From Subtercola frigoramans (GTDB lineage: Bacteria > Actinomycetota > Actinomycetes > Actinomycetales > Microbacteriaceae), in NCBI RefSeq assembly GCF_016907385.1, contig NZ_JAFBBU010000001.1, positions 2,852,001 through 2,916,000 of the forward strand: a DNA stretch of 64,000 nt, read 5' to 3'. Made by a program: the position numbers and the translations under genes. The notes under the pieces were generated by a model. It ran no database searches, was not told where the DNA came from, and worked only from the letters and a program-made list of their open reading frames with translations. Shown here piece by piece: positions 44,285 to 52,016 of this stretch; position 1 is the stretch's first letter; the number at the start of each line of letters is the position of its first letter.

Positions 44285-44710
44285 ATGACCGACTTCAACG
44301 AACAGATCATCGCGGAGTTCCGCGCCAACAACGGCCACGTGCAGACGGCCGGCTTCGGGTCGAACCTGATCCTCGTTCACTCCTTCGGAGCCAAGTCCGG
44401 CATCGAACGGGTTCACCCCCTGATGGGAATCGCCCAGTCCGACGGCTCGTGGTTCATAGCAGCGTCCAAGGGCGGCGCACCCGAGAACCCTGCCTGGTTC
44501 GCCAACCTGCTCGCGCACCCCGACACCACGGTCGAGGTGCCGGCGGAGAGCGGCACGGCGACGGTGGAGGTCGTCGCCTCCGTGCTCGGCAGCGATGAAC
44601 GCGACAGTGCGTGGGCCCAGTTCACCTCTCGCTCCCCCGGCTTCGCAGAGTACGAGGCCAAAGCAGCTGGACGCACCATCCCGGTCGTGAAACTCACCCC
44701 ACGGAAGTGA
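44285..44710 (+). CDS. Nitroreductase/quinone reductase family protein, Ddn (deazaflavin) type
   Basis: A 141-residue split-beta-barrel protein of the Ddn family, known in actinobacteria as F420H2-dependent quinone or nitro reductases. It shows NLILVHSFGAKSGIERVHPLMGI, a DGSWFIAASKGGAPENPAWFANLLAHPDTTVEV block and a C-terminal RTIPVVKLTPR, all strong family signatures. I use the ATG at 44285; the frame opens earlier, at 44243. Divergent from the LLM oxidoreductase, convergent with the secreted Pro/Thr-rich gene (4-base gap). Confidence 0.88.
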   Translation: MTDFNEQIIAEFRANNGHVQTAGFGSNLILVHSFGAKSGIERVHPLMGIAQSDGSWFIAASKGGAPENPAWFANLLAHPDTTVEVPAESGTATVEVVASVLGSDERDSAWAQFTSRSPGFAEYEAKAAGRTIPVVKLTPRK

Positions 44711-44714
44711 TCGC

Positions 44715-45473
44715 TCAGTGCAGTTCTTCGTGTGAACCGCTGAGAGTATCGACATCGGCCGACAGCCCGTAGAGGGTGAGGGTCAGGGCGTTCAGCCCGC
44801 CCAGATCGGATGCTGTCGGCGGAGTCACTGCGTCGAACACCGCTGCAGCACCACTGCCGAGCAGCCCGGCGATCGAATCGAGATAGACCACGACCGAGCC
44901 GTCGGCCGTCATGTTCGTCGCATGGGTCAGCACACCGTGGCCGTCGGGACCGGCCGCGTCGAGAACGAAGCCATCGATCGACACATGGTCTGCTTCGAGT
45001 TTGATCACGCGCATCGTCGAACCGTCAGGCAGGGTCACTGTGACGACGCCCAGGCCCCTGAGTCCCGAGATCGACAGCGTCGAACCCGAGAGCTTGGCTG
45101 GGTTGCGCGTGAGCGGCATGGCGCCAGGGTCGGCCGGTGCGAGAACCGGAATCGGTGAGGGGCCCGGTGTTGCCGACGGCGTTGGCGTAGCCGTCGGAGC
45201 AAGCAGCGGGGCGGCCGAGGGCAGCGGATTCGCGAGAGGCGTGGGAAGGGCCGTCGGCAGAGGCAGCACGGGCAGACCAGACGTGGCGCTGGGCGTCGGC
45301 GTAGCCGTCGGAGCCGGGGCGGGCGAACACCCGATGATCCCCAGGAAGCACGTGTCTCGCGGTGCGAGCGTCGCCTGCGTCATGTCGGCAGGCGCAGCAC
45401 CCAGACCAGAGACCACACCGATGGCGACGACGGCGAGAAGGCCCGCGCTGCGAATGCCCGAGGCGAACCTCAT
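44715..45473 (-). CDS. Secreted protein with Pro/Thr/Ala-rich linker, third gene of the DUF6230/DUF6114 operon
   Basis: About 252 residues from the ATG at 45473, which has AAGGA upstream and an ATGA overlap with the DUF6114 stop. A signal peptide (residues 1-27) is followed by a short Cys pair region (DTCFLGIIGC) and a long linker of APTATPTPSATSG-type repeats (about 50-115). The C-terminal about 130 residues are beta-rich (TLSISGLRGLGVVTVTLPDG; VVVYLDSIAGLLG; LTLTLYGLSADVDTLSG), resembling in style the DUF6230 product encoded by the first gene. There is no sortase motif or catalytic motif. It is probably an exported envelope or surface protein of unknown role. Strands repeat; an ice-binding or adhesin fold cannot be excluded. 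Confidence 0.75.
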   Translation of the reverse strand: MRFASGIRSAGLLAVVAIGVVSGLGAAPADMTQATLAPRDTCFLGIIGCSPAPAPTATPTPSATSGLPVLPLPTALPTPLANPLPSAAPLLAPTATPTPSATPGPSPIPVLAPADPGAMPLTRNPAKLSGSTLSISGLRGLGVVTVTLPDGSTMRVIKLEADHVSIDGFVLDAAGPDGHGVLTHATNMTADGSVVVYLDSIAGLLGSGAAAVFDAVTPPTASDLGGLNALTLTLYGLSADVDTLSGSHEELH

Positions 45474-45976
45474 TCCTTCGTGGTGATGTCGGCTGTGGAG
45501 ACGTCGACTGTGGTGACGTCGGCCGTGGCGACGCCGTCGAGGGCCGGTCGCCGGGGCATCCACGACACGACCATGACTCCCCCGATCATCCCGAGCAGCA
45601 TGCCGATGAAGAACCCGCCGAGGTTCACACCGACCAGCGAGTACACGGCCAGCACCAGCGAGATGATGCCGTAGAACACGCGGTGCGCCGGCATGACGAT
45701 GGCCAGCGTGCCGAGCAGCACCATCAGAATCGGCAGAATCGTCGCCTGCAACCCCTCGATCCCGACCTGGATGTGCATGTTGCCGAGGTCGAGCTGGCTC
45801 GAGAGGAACATCTCGATTCCCGCGAGAATCGTGAGCAGCCCGCCGATCAGCGGTCGCTGCCGGTACCACGCCGCGAAGCGAGCGCGTCGGGCGGTGGATG
45901 CCCGTGGCAGTGCCTCGTCGCGAACCACGACGGCGGCCCGTGCACTCCGGCGATTCGGAACGGTTTCTGTACTCAT
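45470..45976 (-). CDS. DUF6114 domain-containing membrane protein
   Basis: About 168 residues from the ATG at 45976, which has GAGGAG eight bases upstream. After a basic cytoplasmic N-terminus, four closely packed helices are seen: RPLIGGLLTILAGIEMFLS, ILPILMVLLGTLAIV, VFYGIISLVLAVYSLVG and FFIGMLLGMIGGVMVVSW, the DUF6114 layout. The tail VTTVDVSTADITTKE comes from 15-bp repeats. It sits between the DUF6230 gene (127 bases upstream) and the secreted protein (ATGA overlap). The family is uncharacterised; a membrane scaffold or exporter for its two secreted neighbours is plausible. Confidence 0.85.
   Translation of the reverse strand: MSTETVPNRRSARAAVVVRDEALPRASTARRARFAAWYRQRPLIGGLLTILAGIEMFLSSQLDLGNMHIQVGIEGLQATILPILMVLLGTLAIVMPAHRVFYGIISLVLAVYSLVGVNLGGFFIGMLLGMIGGVMVVSWMPRRPALDGVATADVTTVDVSTADITTKE
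45488..45532. repeat. 15-bp tandem repeat, three copies, in the DUF6114 tail
   Basis: Units of the form GTCG(G/A)C(T/C)GTGG(A/T/C)GAC encode repeated Val-Thr/Ser-Thr-Val/Ala-Asp on the minus strand at the extreme C-terminus, immediately upstream of the next gene start. Confidence 0.8.
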
Positions 45977-46103
45977 CGGTGAGCTCCTCGTCTTTTCAAG
46001 CAACTGTTCATGTGATGCCCGGGGGCCGGAGGGCCGGAACGCATCGCAGTGCGCACGCAGCCACCGGCACCCCGGTCATCCTCGATCTGAAGGGGAGGAG
46101 CTG

Positions 46104-46697
46104 CTAGAAGCAGGTCGTCCCGCCGGTGATCGACATGTGCAGCCCGGTGAGGGTGAAGACCGACGCCTGCGTGCTCCACGCGGTCTGCTGCAGGTTCTTG
46201 ATGGTGAGCGAATCGGCGTCCTGCGAGAAGTCGCCGACAGAACCCTTGGCCGAGGTGTTCACCTTCGACGCATCGACACCGATGCGCATGTTGTTGAACG
46301 TGGCGTCACCCTTGAGGTCGGTCATTCCGAGCTGCAGGCCGGTCGCCGTCGCGGGGTTTCCGCCGCCGCCCGCGTTGATCAGCAGGCCGAGCTGGCCGAG
46401 GGGTGTGTCTGCGACGACCGACTGGCAGAGGTCGGCGAGGCTGGCCGAGGCGATGTTGGCGATCGCAACAGGATGGGGCGCGCCCTTTGCATCGACTGCG
46501 ACGCCGGAATACTGCGAGAACCCGGTGCCATCAAGCTGCGATGCACCGATCTGGAACTGGCTGCCCGAGATGGCGAACGAAACGGGAACGGCGCCGTTGG
46601 CCACGCTTCCCATCAGCAGCGTTGCGGCGATCGTGACGGGCACGGCGGCGAGGGCGATACGACCGGGCCTCGAGCGCGTGAGTGAACGGAACTTCAT
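46104..46697 (-). CDS. DUF6230 family secreted protein
   Basis: A 197-residue exported protein, first gene of the operon. The ATG at 46697 has a strong AAGGAGG site. The signal peptide runs to about residue 35 (RIALAAVPVTIAATLLMGSVANGAVPV). The mature region is beta-rich with repeated amphipathic strands (FAISGSQFQIGASQLDGTGFSQYSG; LQLGMTDLKGDATFNNMRIGVDAS; SLTIKNLQQTAWSTQASVFTLTGLHM) and ends in a lone GGTTCF. The family is uncharacterised but recurs next to DUF6114 genes in actinobacteria. Its promoter region holds a clear palindrome for the divergent TetR protein. Confidence 0.87.
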   Translation of the reverse strand: MKFRSLTRSRPGRIALAAVPVTIAATLLMGSVANGAVPVSFAISGSQFQIGASQLDGTGFSQYSGVAVDAKGAPHPVAIANIASASLADLCQSVVADTPLGQLGLLINAGGGGNPATATGLQLGMTDLKGDATFNNMRIGVDASKVNTSAKGSVGDFSQDADSLTIKNLQQTAWSTQASVFTLTGLHMSITGGTTCF

Positions 46698-46749
46698 GGA
46701 TCCTCCTTGATACGAATGAAGTGGTGCAGACAGAGCGAGGTTATTCAAC

Positions 46750-46770
46750 CTATTGACCGCTTGTCAATAG
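46750..46770. promoter_or_regulatory. Palindromic TetR operator candidate between tetR and the DUF6230 operon
   Basis: CTATTGAC-CGCTT-GTCAATAG: two perfect 8-bp arms with a five-base spacer, about 53 bases upstream of the DUF6230 ATG. Two further GGTCAGTAG copies follow as direct repeats at 46787 and 46806. The arrangement fits repression of the operon and of the regulator. Confidence 0.7.
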
Positions 46771-46870
46771 TTAACTGCGCACTGGTCAGTAGTTAATTAT
46801 TCAACGGTCAGTAGCGCGCGAGCGTGTGGTCGACGAGCCCGGCCGCGCCCGGCGAGTTACGCTGGCTGTT

Positions 46871-47515
46871 ATGGCTATGCCAGACCACGCAATCCAGCCT
46901 GAGCGGCGCACTCGGCTCCTGCCCGACGCACGCCGGGCGCAACTCGTCGCCCTCGGCGTCGCCGCACTGGCCGACCGAACACTCGAGTCCCTGCCGCTCG
47001 AAGAGCTCTCGAAGCAGGCCGGCGTCTCCAAGGGCCTGCTCTTCTACTACTTCGGCTCGAAGCAGGGCTTTCACCGCGAGATCGTGAGTGCCGCCTTCAA
47101 CAGCATGCTCCACGCGACAGAGCCACTACTCGAACTGCCGCCCGCCGAGAGGCTCTGGTCGACGCTTCGCAGAACGGTGCGCTTCGCACGTGAGCATGAG
47201 AGCACCTTCTATTCGCTCGTGCGGGGTACAGCGAGTGGCGACGCCGAAGTCCGCGAGGTGATCGAACACGCCCGCGCGACTCAGGCCGAACGCGTGCTGG
47301 TCCTGTTCCTGGAGCTCGGCATCCCCGATTCCGGGCTCCTGCGCATCGCCGTTCGGTCGTGGGTCGCCTTCGCCGAGCAGACGCTCGTGGATGCTGCGCT
47401 CAACACTGACATGAGTGACGCCGACATCGTGCAGCTCCTGACGAACAGCCTCGTTGCCATCACCACAGCGATCGACCCCGCTCACGGGGAATCGCTGAGC
47501 GGGGTCGTTCTGTAG
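46871..47515 (+). CDS. TetR family transcriptional regulator
   Basis: About 214 residues from the ATG at 46871; a GTG at 46826 would add 15 residues. The helix-turn-helix is in LESLPLEELSKQAGVSKGLLF followed by YYFGSKQGFHREIV. Divergent from the DUF6230 operon with a perfect 8-bp-arm palindrome in between, it is the likely repressor of that operon. Its last codons form the left arm and loop of a strong hairpin (47473-47507) that probably ends transcription. Confidence 0.88.
   Translation: MAMPDHAIQPERRTRLLPDARRAQLVALGVAALADRTLESLPLEELSKQAGVSKGLLFYYFGSKQGFHREIVSAAFNSMLHATEPLLELPPAERLWSTLRRTVRFAREHESTFYSLVRGTASGDAEVREVIEHARATQAERVLVLFLELGIPDSGLLRIAVRSWVAFAEQTLVDAALNTDMSDADIVQLLTNSLVAITTAIDPAHGESLSGVVL
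47473..47507. terminator. Strong hairpin overlapping the end of tetR
   Basis: A perfect 12-bp stem CGACCCCGCTCA / TGAGCGGGGTCG with an 11-base loop, inside the last coding bases of tetR and just before its TAG. It lies between two convergent genes (the SRPBCC stop is at 47534), so it may serve both directions. The U-tract is weak. Confidence 0.6.
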
Positions 47516-47533
47516 TCCTGTTTGGGTGGCGCG

Positions 47534-47989
47534 TTACGCCTGCACGTCACCCCGCCACGCGCCGTCTGCGGTGCCCTGCGCTTCGATGTACTTCTTGAAG
47601 TTCGCCAGATCCTTCTTGATCGCGTGGTTGTCCGCGCCCAGCGCACCGCCCAGCTTCTCCAGCAGCCCTGTGGCTTCCCAGTCGATCTGCACGGTCACGC
47701 GGCTCTTGTCCTCGGCGAGCTTGTGGAAGGTCACGACTCCTGCGTGATCGACCTCGCCGCCGGTGCTGTTCCAGGCAACCCTTTCGTCGGGGTGCTGCTC
47801 TGTGATCGTCGCTTCGAACTCGCGCTCGACAGGGCCGACCTTGACCTTCCAGAGAGTGAGCGTGTCGCTTGGCTGGGTGAGCGACACGACCTCGTCGAGA
47901 AATCGGGGGAACTCCTCGAACTGCGTCCACTGGTTGTAGGCGACGGACACGGGTACGTCGACGTCGATGGTTTCAATGACCTGAGGCAT
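47534..47989 (-). CDS. SRPBCC (START-like) domain protein, polyketide cyclase/coenzyme Q-binding type
   Basis: 151 residues from the ATG at 47989, which has GGAG six bases upstream. A single helix-grip domain: VIETIDVDVPVSVAYNQWTQFEEFPRFLDEVVSL at the N-terminus, a beta-sheet core, and a long C-terminal helix (LEKLGGALGADNHAIKKDLANFKKYIEAQ). Such proteins bind hydrophobic ligands. No catalytic residue is assignable. Single gene. Confidence 0.87.
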   Translation of the reverse strand: MPQVIETIDVDVPVSVAYNQWTQFEEFPRFLDEVVSLTQPSDTLTLWKVKVGPVEREFEATITEQHPDERVAWNSTGGEVDHAGVVTFHKLAEDKSRVTVQIDWEATGLLEKLGGALGADNHAIKKDLANFKKYIEAQGTADGAWRGDVQA

Positions 47990-48132
47990 GGACTGCTCCA
48001 ATTGTTTCATTCTGAGACGGATGACTCTGAGACGGATGATCGTTCGAGCCTAAGCGTCGAAATTCTGGGGCCTGACCCCCTTACCGTCTGGCATTCGAGG
48101 TGCTAGAGGCGCGGAGAGTGCGGGTAGGTGCC

Positions 48133-48552
48133 ACGTGCCATCGGTTGGCGCATCGGCTTCTTCCTCGGCCCGATCCTCGGTCTCGCCAGTACTTCTTCTT
48201 CCCGTTCGCGATCGGCAACCTCCTCGAGCCACTCCTGCTCGGGCACCTTTTCGACGTGTGGGGCCGTCGCAAGATGATCTTCCTCACCTACGGCCTCGCC
48301 GGGGTTGTGCTTGCCGTCTCCGCAGTACTGTTCCAGGCCGAGGTTCTGAACGCCACGACCCAGACGATCTTCTGGTGCGTATCGTTCTTCTCCGCAAGTG
48401 CCGGCGCGTCGAGCGCCTACCTCACCGTCAGCGAGATCTTCCCGCTCGAACTGCGCAGCCAGGCGATCTCGTACTTCTTCGATCTCGGCCAGATCGCCGG
48501 GGCAGGCGCTCCGCTCCTCTACGGCATCCTCGTCACCGCGATCAAGCCGTAG
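48133..48552 (+). pseudogene. Decayed sugar-porter-type MFS transporter with internal deletion
   Basis: Codons from about 48133 read GWRIGFFLGPILGLA, a helix-6-like segment of an MFS sugar/organic-acid transporter. The frame then shifts and resumes as FFFPFAIGNLLEPLLLGHLFDVWGRRKMIFLTYGL, which belongs to helices 9-10, and continues SAYLTVSEIFPLELRSQAISYFF before ending LVTAIKP. The region between helices 6 and 9 and everything before helix 6 are missing. It cannot make a transporter. Confidence 0.75.
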
Positions 48553-48585
48553 GCAGTTTCCGCGACTGGCGCCTACATTGGATTC

Positions 48586-49053
48586 ATGGAACGAGAGGCA
48601 CTCACCGAACTCGCACTCCGCGTCGCCGGCAGCTTCCCGGCAGTGACTCGCGGCCAGCCCTTCGGCGAGGGAACAGAGGTCTTCAAAGTCGTCGGCAAAG
48701 TCTTCGCGCTGGTCAACCTCGGCGACCGTCCCGCCTGCCTCACTCTCAAGTGCGCCCCGCCCCATGCGAGGTCACTGGTATACAGCTACGAGAGCATCAT
48801 CCCCGGGTACCACGTGAACAAGCAGCACTGGATCTCGATAGTCGCAAGCGGTCCTGCCCCCTCGAGCGCAACGCTCACACGTGTCCCCGACGTCGACACG
48901 ACGCTCGTCGAAGACCTGATCGGCAATTCGTACGACATCGTCGTCTCTCTGTTGCCGCGCGACCGGCGGCCGTTTGATCCCAGCGCCAGCGCGAATGCCG
49001 ACGCACGTGCCAGCACCAGCACCGACGCCGACAAAGGGTCGCAGCCACGATGA
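48586..49053 (+). CDS. MmcQ/YjbR family DNA-binding-like protein
   Basis: A 155-residue protein with the MmcQ/YjbR (CyaY-like fold) pattern: AGSFPAVTRGQPFGEGTEVFKVVGKVFALV, then LTLKCAPPHARSLV, and PGYHVNKQHWISIV near 83-96. Members bind DNA or small ligands; biological role unclear. The tail after about residue 130 is low-complexity Ala/Ser/Asp. The next gene overlaps its stop (ATGA), the first of two such overlaps in a three-gene operon. Confidence 0.85.
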   Translation: MEREALTELALRVAGSFPAVTRGQPFGEGTEVFKVVGKVFALVNLGDRPACLTLKCAPPHARSLVYSYESIIPGYHVNKQHWISIVASGPAPSSATLTRVPDVDTTLVEDLIGNSYDIVVSLLPRDRRPFDPSASANADARASTSTDADKGSQPR

Positions 49054-49808
49054 AGATCGCCGTCGCCGGGGCCACCGGCACCGTCGGGCGCCACGTTGTG
49101 GCCGTCGCTCGCGAACGCGGTCACGAGGTTCTTGCCCTTTCGCGCGCTGCCGGCGTAGACCTCACCTCAGGGTTGGGTCTCGCCGAGACGCTCTCGGGAT
49201 CCCAGACCGTCATCGACGTCACTTCGATCTCGACGCAGTCTGCCGAAGAGTCGAAGCGATTCTTCACTCTCGTCACCTCCCACCTGTTGGCGGCCGAGGT
49301 GCAGGCGGGCGTCGCCCACCACATCGCACTCTCCATAGTTGGCAGCGACCAAGCGCCATTCGGGTACTACGCCGGGAAAGCCGCGCAGGAACGCCTGGTG
49401 AACGAGGCAGCCGTACCGTGGACCATCCTCCGGGCCACCCAGTTCCATGAGTTCGCTCGGCAAATCTACGGCCAGGTGACGATCGGGCCCTTCACGATCA
49501 TCCCGACCATGATTTCGCAACCGGTCGCGGCGCGCGAGGTCGCCGAACGGCTGATCTTCCACGCAGAATCAAAGCCGAACGGCCTCGCGACCGACCTCGC
49601 CGGTCCCGAAGTACTCCGGATGGCAGAGATGGTGAGGCGCTATTCGAAGGCCGTCGGCGGCACCGCACGGGTTCTCGAACTCCCGCTGCCCGGTGGGTTC
49701 GGCAGAGCCCTGCGCAACTCCACCCTGGTCGCAAGCCCGTCGGCCGATCACGGCAGGCAGACCTTCACCGAGTGGATCGAATCAGTCGAGCGGCTGTCGT
49801 GGCGATGA
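49050..49808 (+). CDS. NAD(P)-binding atypical SDR, NmrA/YwnB-like
   Basis: A 252-residue Rossmann-fold protein beginning MKIAVAGATGTVGRHVVAVARERGHEV, the extended/atypical SDR glycine motif. It continues QTVIDVTSIS, HHIALSIVGSD, YYAGKAAQERLV (Tyr and Lys), and TILRATQFHEFARQIYGQVTIGPF, which is characteristic of NAD(P)H-binding, NmrA-like regulators and quinone reductases. It overlaps the MmcQ-like gene upstream and the next gene downstream. Confidence 0.87.
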   Translation: MKIAVAGATGTVGRHVVAVARERGHEVLALSRAAGVDLTSGLGLAETLSGSQTVIDVTSISTQSAEESKRFFTLVTSHLLAAEVQAGVAHHIALSIVGSDQAPFGYYAGKAAQERLVNEAAVPWTILRATQFHEFARQIYGQVTIGPFTIIPTMISQPVAAREVAERLIFHAESKPNGLATDLAGPEVLRMAEMVRRYSKAVGGTARVLELPLPGGFGRALRNSTLVASPSADHGRQTFTEWIESVERLSWR

Positions 49809-50164
49809 GCTGGTGGTTTCGACGCGGCGCACGCCGGGATGACATCGAGGTGGCGGAATACTGCGCCACGATCATCCTGTACCAGGCGATCTCGAAGCTC
49901 GACACCCTCGCAGTGATCTCGCTGGTCGTGGATGCGCCGGTTGAGAATGCAAAACTGGGGCGGCCGGTCATCCGTCTCGCCGATCAGGCATGGGTCGAAG
50001 TCGAGCTGCCGAAACTCGGAGAGCCACCTCCGCTGGCGATCGACGTCTACAGCACGGTGAGCACAGATCAGGCACGGCTCGAGGCGCTGACCCTGGTCTC
50101 TGCGTTGCGGCGGCAGACCGCGTGGGATGTTCGGCCCGACTTCGGCGAGAGCGACGACGACTGA
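49805..50164 (+). CDS. Uncharacterised 119-residue protein, third gene of an overlapping operon
   Basis: The ATG at 49805 overlaps the preceding stop (ATGA), so it should be translated with the atypical SDR. No signal peptide or membrane segment. It starts MSWWFRRGARRDD, then has alternating strands (TLAVISLVVDAPVENAKLG; AWVEVELPKLGEPPPLAIDVYST) and a final acidic FGESDDD. I do not recognise the family. Association with an MmcQ-like protein and an SDR suggests a stress or regulatory unit, without direct evidence. Confidence 0.65.
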   Translation: MSWWFRRGARRDDIEVAEYCATIILYQAISKLDTLAVISLVVDAPVENAKLGRPVIRLADQAWVEVELPKLGEPPPLAIDVYSTVSTDQARLEALTLVSALRRQTAWDVRPDFGESDDD

Positions 50165-50232
50165 GCGCTGCCGGCCGTGCTGTTCACCGGCTCGCTGGTC
50201 GTTCAGATCTGTTGCGACTGCGTAACCGGCGC

Positions 50233-50322
50233 TTCTCCTCCACAGGCGGTCGATTGTGCGAGTTGTGCACTGATCTGGGATTTTGGGTTTTCGGTGTCGG
50301 GGGTGGGTGGTTGACTGCTCTC
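50233..50322 (+). promoter_or_regulatory. Leader shared with the first DUF222-HNH gene
   Basis: About 90 bases resembling 20352-20443, with the same GGGGGTGGGTGGTTGACTG block ending ten bases before the ATG. No Shine-Dalgarno. It probably contains a conserved promoter or leader that travelled with the gene. Confidence 0.5.
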
Positions 50323-51987
50323 ATGACACGAGCATTACTCACCGATGACGAGGTTGATCCGGGCCTATCTGGTTCGACCTCCACAGACCCCGATCACTTC
50401 GGCCTAGAGCCCGCGGGTTCGACGAATGATGACCCTGCCGCAAACGAGGCACCGTCGCGGTCACCACGGTCGTCGTCGTCGTCGCCAGGGTCACAGTCGT
50501 CGGGATCGGCCTCGTCAGGATCGGCCTCGTCAGGATCAGCGTCGTCAGGATCAGCGTCATCGGGATCAGCGTCATCGGGATCAGCGTCATCGGGATCAGC
50601 GTCGTCAGGATCAGCGTCGTCAGGATCACCGTCGTCAGGATCACCGTCAGGGTCGTCTTCGTCGTCGTCGTCGCGGCGGGCCCGGTTCGCGGCGGCGGTC
50701 GCTGCGGTGGTGGTGTCGCATCGGGCGATCGCGGCCGCGCACGCCGCACACGCCCTCCTCGTCGAGGAAGCAAGGATCGCGGGGTTCGCGCTGCACACCC
50801 AGGACAGCTTCGCCAGCAGTGGCGGCGGGGGCCCGCAGTGGTCCTCCGACCAGATCGTCGAGCGCCAGGTCGTCCTCGAACTCGCCGTCGCCCTGCACCT
50901 CACCGAGAATGATGCGAGGCGACTGGTCGACACCTGCGAAGGTCTTGCCGGCCCGTTCACGAGCACCCGTGAAGCCCTTGCTTTGGGGCGGGTGTCGTAC
51001 CGGCACACCGAAACGATTGTCACCCGTTCGCACCCGCTGCCCCGGGAAGCGTTAGGCAGGTACGAGAAGGCGGTACTGCCCTGGGCGCGGAAAGTCACCG
51101 CGCAACGCCTCGACAAAATAGCCCGCGCAGTCGTAGAGGAAGCACAACCCCGCACCGACACCCAACGCCACACCGACGCCGTCACGGGGAGGCGCCTGTA
51201 TCTGGAACCCGGGTCCGACGGGATGGCGTACCTGACCCTGTACACCGCCGCCGTCGAAGCGGTCGCCATCCACAACCGCGCCACCGACATGGCCCGCTCC
51301 GCCAAACACGCTGGTGACCCCCGCACCCTCACCCAACTCCGTGTCGACATCCTCACCGACCTCATGCTCAACAGCGACACCCACACCCCCCGCGTCACCC
51401 CCCACATCCGGGCCCGCGTCAACATCACCGTCCCCGCCCTCACCCTGTTGGGCCGGAACCACCAAGGCGACCCCGACCCCGACCAGACCTCAGGCCCAGC
51501 AAACCTCGAAGGGTACGGCCCGATCGACCGGCACACCGCCCTCACCATCACCCGCGACGCCCACTCCTTCACCCGCATCCTGACAGACCCCGCCACCGGT
51601 GTCGTCCTCAGCTACGGGCGGCAACGCTACAAACCCCCCACCGACCTCGACGAACTCATCCGGCTCACCCACACCGAATGCACCTTCCCCACCCCCTGCC
51701 ACCCCTCCACCACCGCAGACCTCGACCACACCATCCCCTGGGCCGACGGCGGCGAAACCGCCTACAACAACATCAGCCCACTCTGCACCACGCACCACAA
51801 AGTCAAACACCACACCCAATGGACCATCCGACAAACCCCCGGAGAAAACGGGCACGCCCCGACCATCACCTGGACCTCACCCGCCGGCCACCAATACAAC
51901 ATCGAACGCACACCCCTCGCGAAACCCGTCGTGCAGTTCACCGAACAGCAGGAGGAAGGAGACAACTCAGACGAACCGCCTTTCTGA
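50323..51987 (+). CDS. DUF222 domain HNH endonuclease (13E12 repeat family), copy 2
   Basis: About 554 residues from the ATG at 50323; the frame is open further upstream but unsupported. The core (DUF222 plus HNH with ADLDHTIPWADGG and PLCTTHHKVKHH) is nearly identical to copy 1. Between the first about 60 residues and the core is a Gly-Ser-Ala-Ser-Ser repeat linker from ten 15-bp units. The C-terminal tail is short and ends DEPPF, without the Asp/Arg/Ser repeats of copy 1. Role uncertain, as for the family. Confidence 0.9.
   Translation: MTRALLTDDEVDPGLSGSTSTDPDHFGLEPAGSTNDDPAANEAPSRSPRSSSSSPGSQSSGSASSGSASSGSASSGSASSGSASSGSASSGSASSGSASSGSPSSGSPSGSSSSSSSRRARFAAAVAAVVVSHRAIAAAHAAHALLVEEARIAGFALHTQDSFASSGGGGPQWSSDQIVERQVVLELAVALHLTENDARRLVDTCEGLAGPFTSTREALALGRVSYRHTETIVTRSHPLPREALGRYEKAVLPWARKVTAQRLDKIARAVVEEAQPRTDTQRHTDAVTGRRLYLEPGSDGMAYLTLYTAAVEAVAIHNRATDMARSAKHAGDPRTLTQLRVDILTDLMLNSDTHTPRVTPHIRARVNITVPALTLLGRNHQGDPDPDQTSGPANLEGYGPIDRHTALTITRDAHSFTRILTDPATGVVLSYGRQRYKPPTDLDELIRLTHTECTFPTPCHPSTTADLDHTIPWADGGETAYNNISPLCTTHHKVKHHTQWTIRQTPGENGHAPTITWTSPAGHQYNIERTPLAKPVVQFTEQQEEGDNSDEPPF
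50503..50652. repeat. 15-bp tandem repeat, ten units, encoding GSASS linker in HNH copy 2
   Basis: Units follow GGA-TCN-GCN-TCN-TCN and read Gly-Ser-Ala-Ser-Ser, with the last two changed to GSPSS and GSPSG. Third-position variants come in runs (TCG-GCC, then TCA-GCG-TCA-TCG, then TCA-GCG-TCG-TCA), which suggests successive slippage events. Confidence 0.95.
50678..51906 (+). repeat. Long duplicated segment (copy 2), matching 20562-21790
   Basis: Same direction, constant offset of 30116 bases, no indels seen, few substitutions. See copy 1. Confidence 0.9.
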
Positions 51988-52016
51988 CCTCCCACAGTGA
52001 CCGAATCGTCCCTATT

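Noticed and set aside
49990..50322. Upstream extension of the second HNH frame
   Set aside because: It overlaps the 119-residue unknown in another frame and lacks conservation with copy 1, whose start corresponds to 50323.
50503..50652. Repeat array considered as a CRISPR array
   Set aside because: The units are 15 bp without spacers, in frame, and encode a protein linker.
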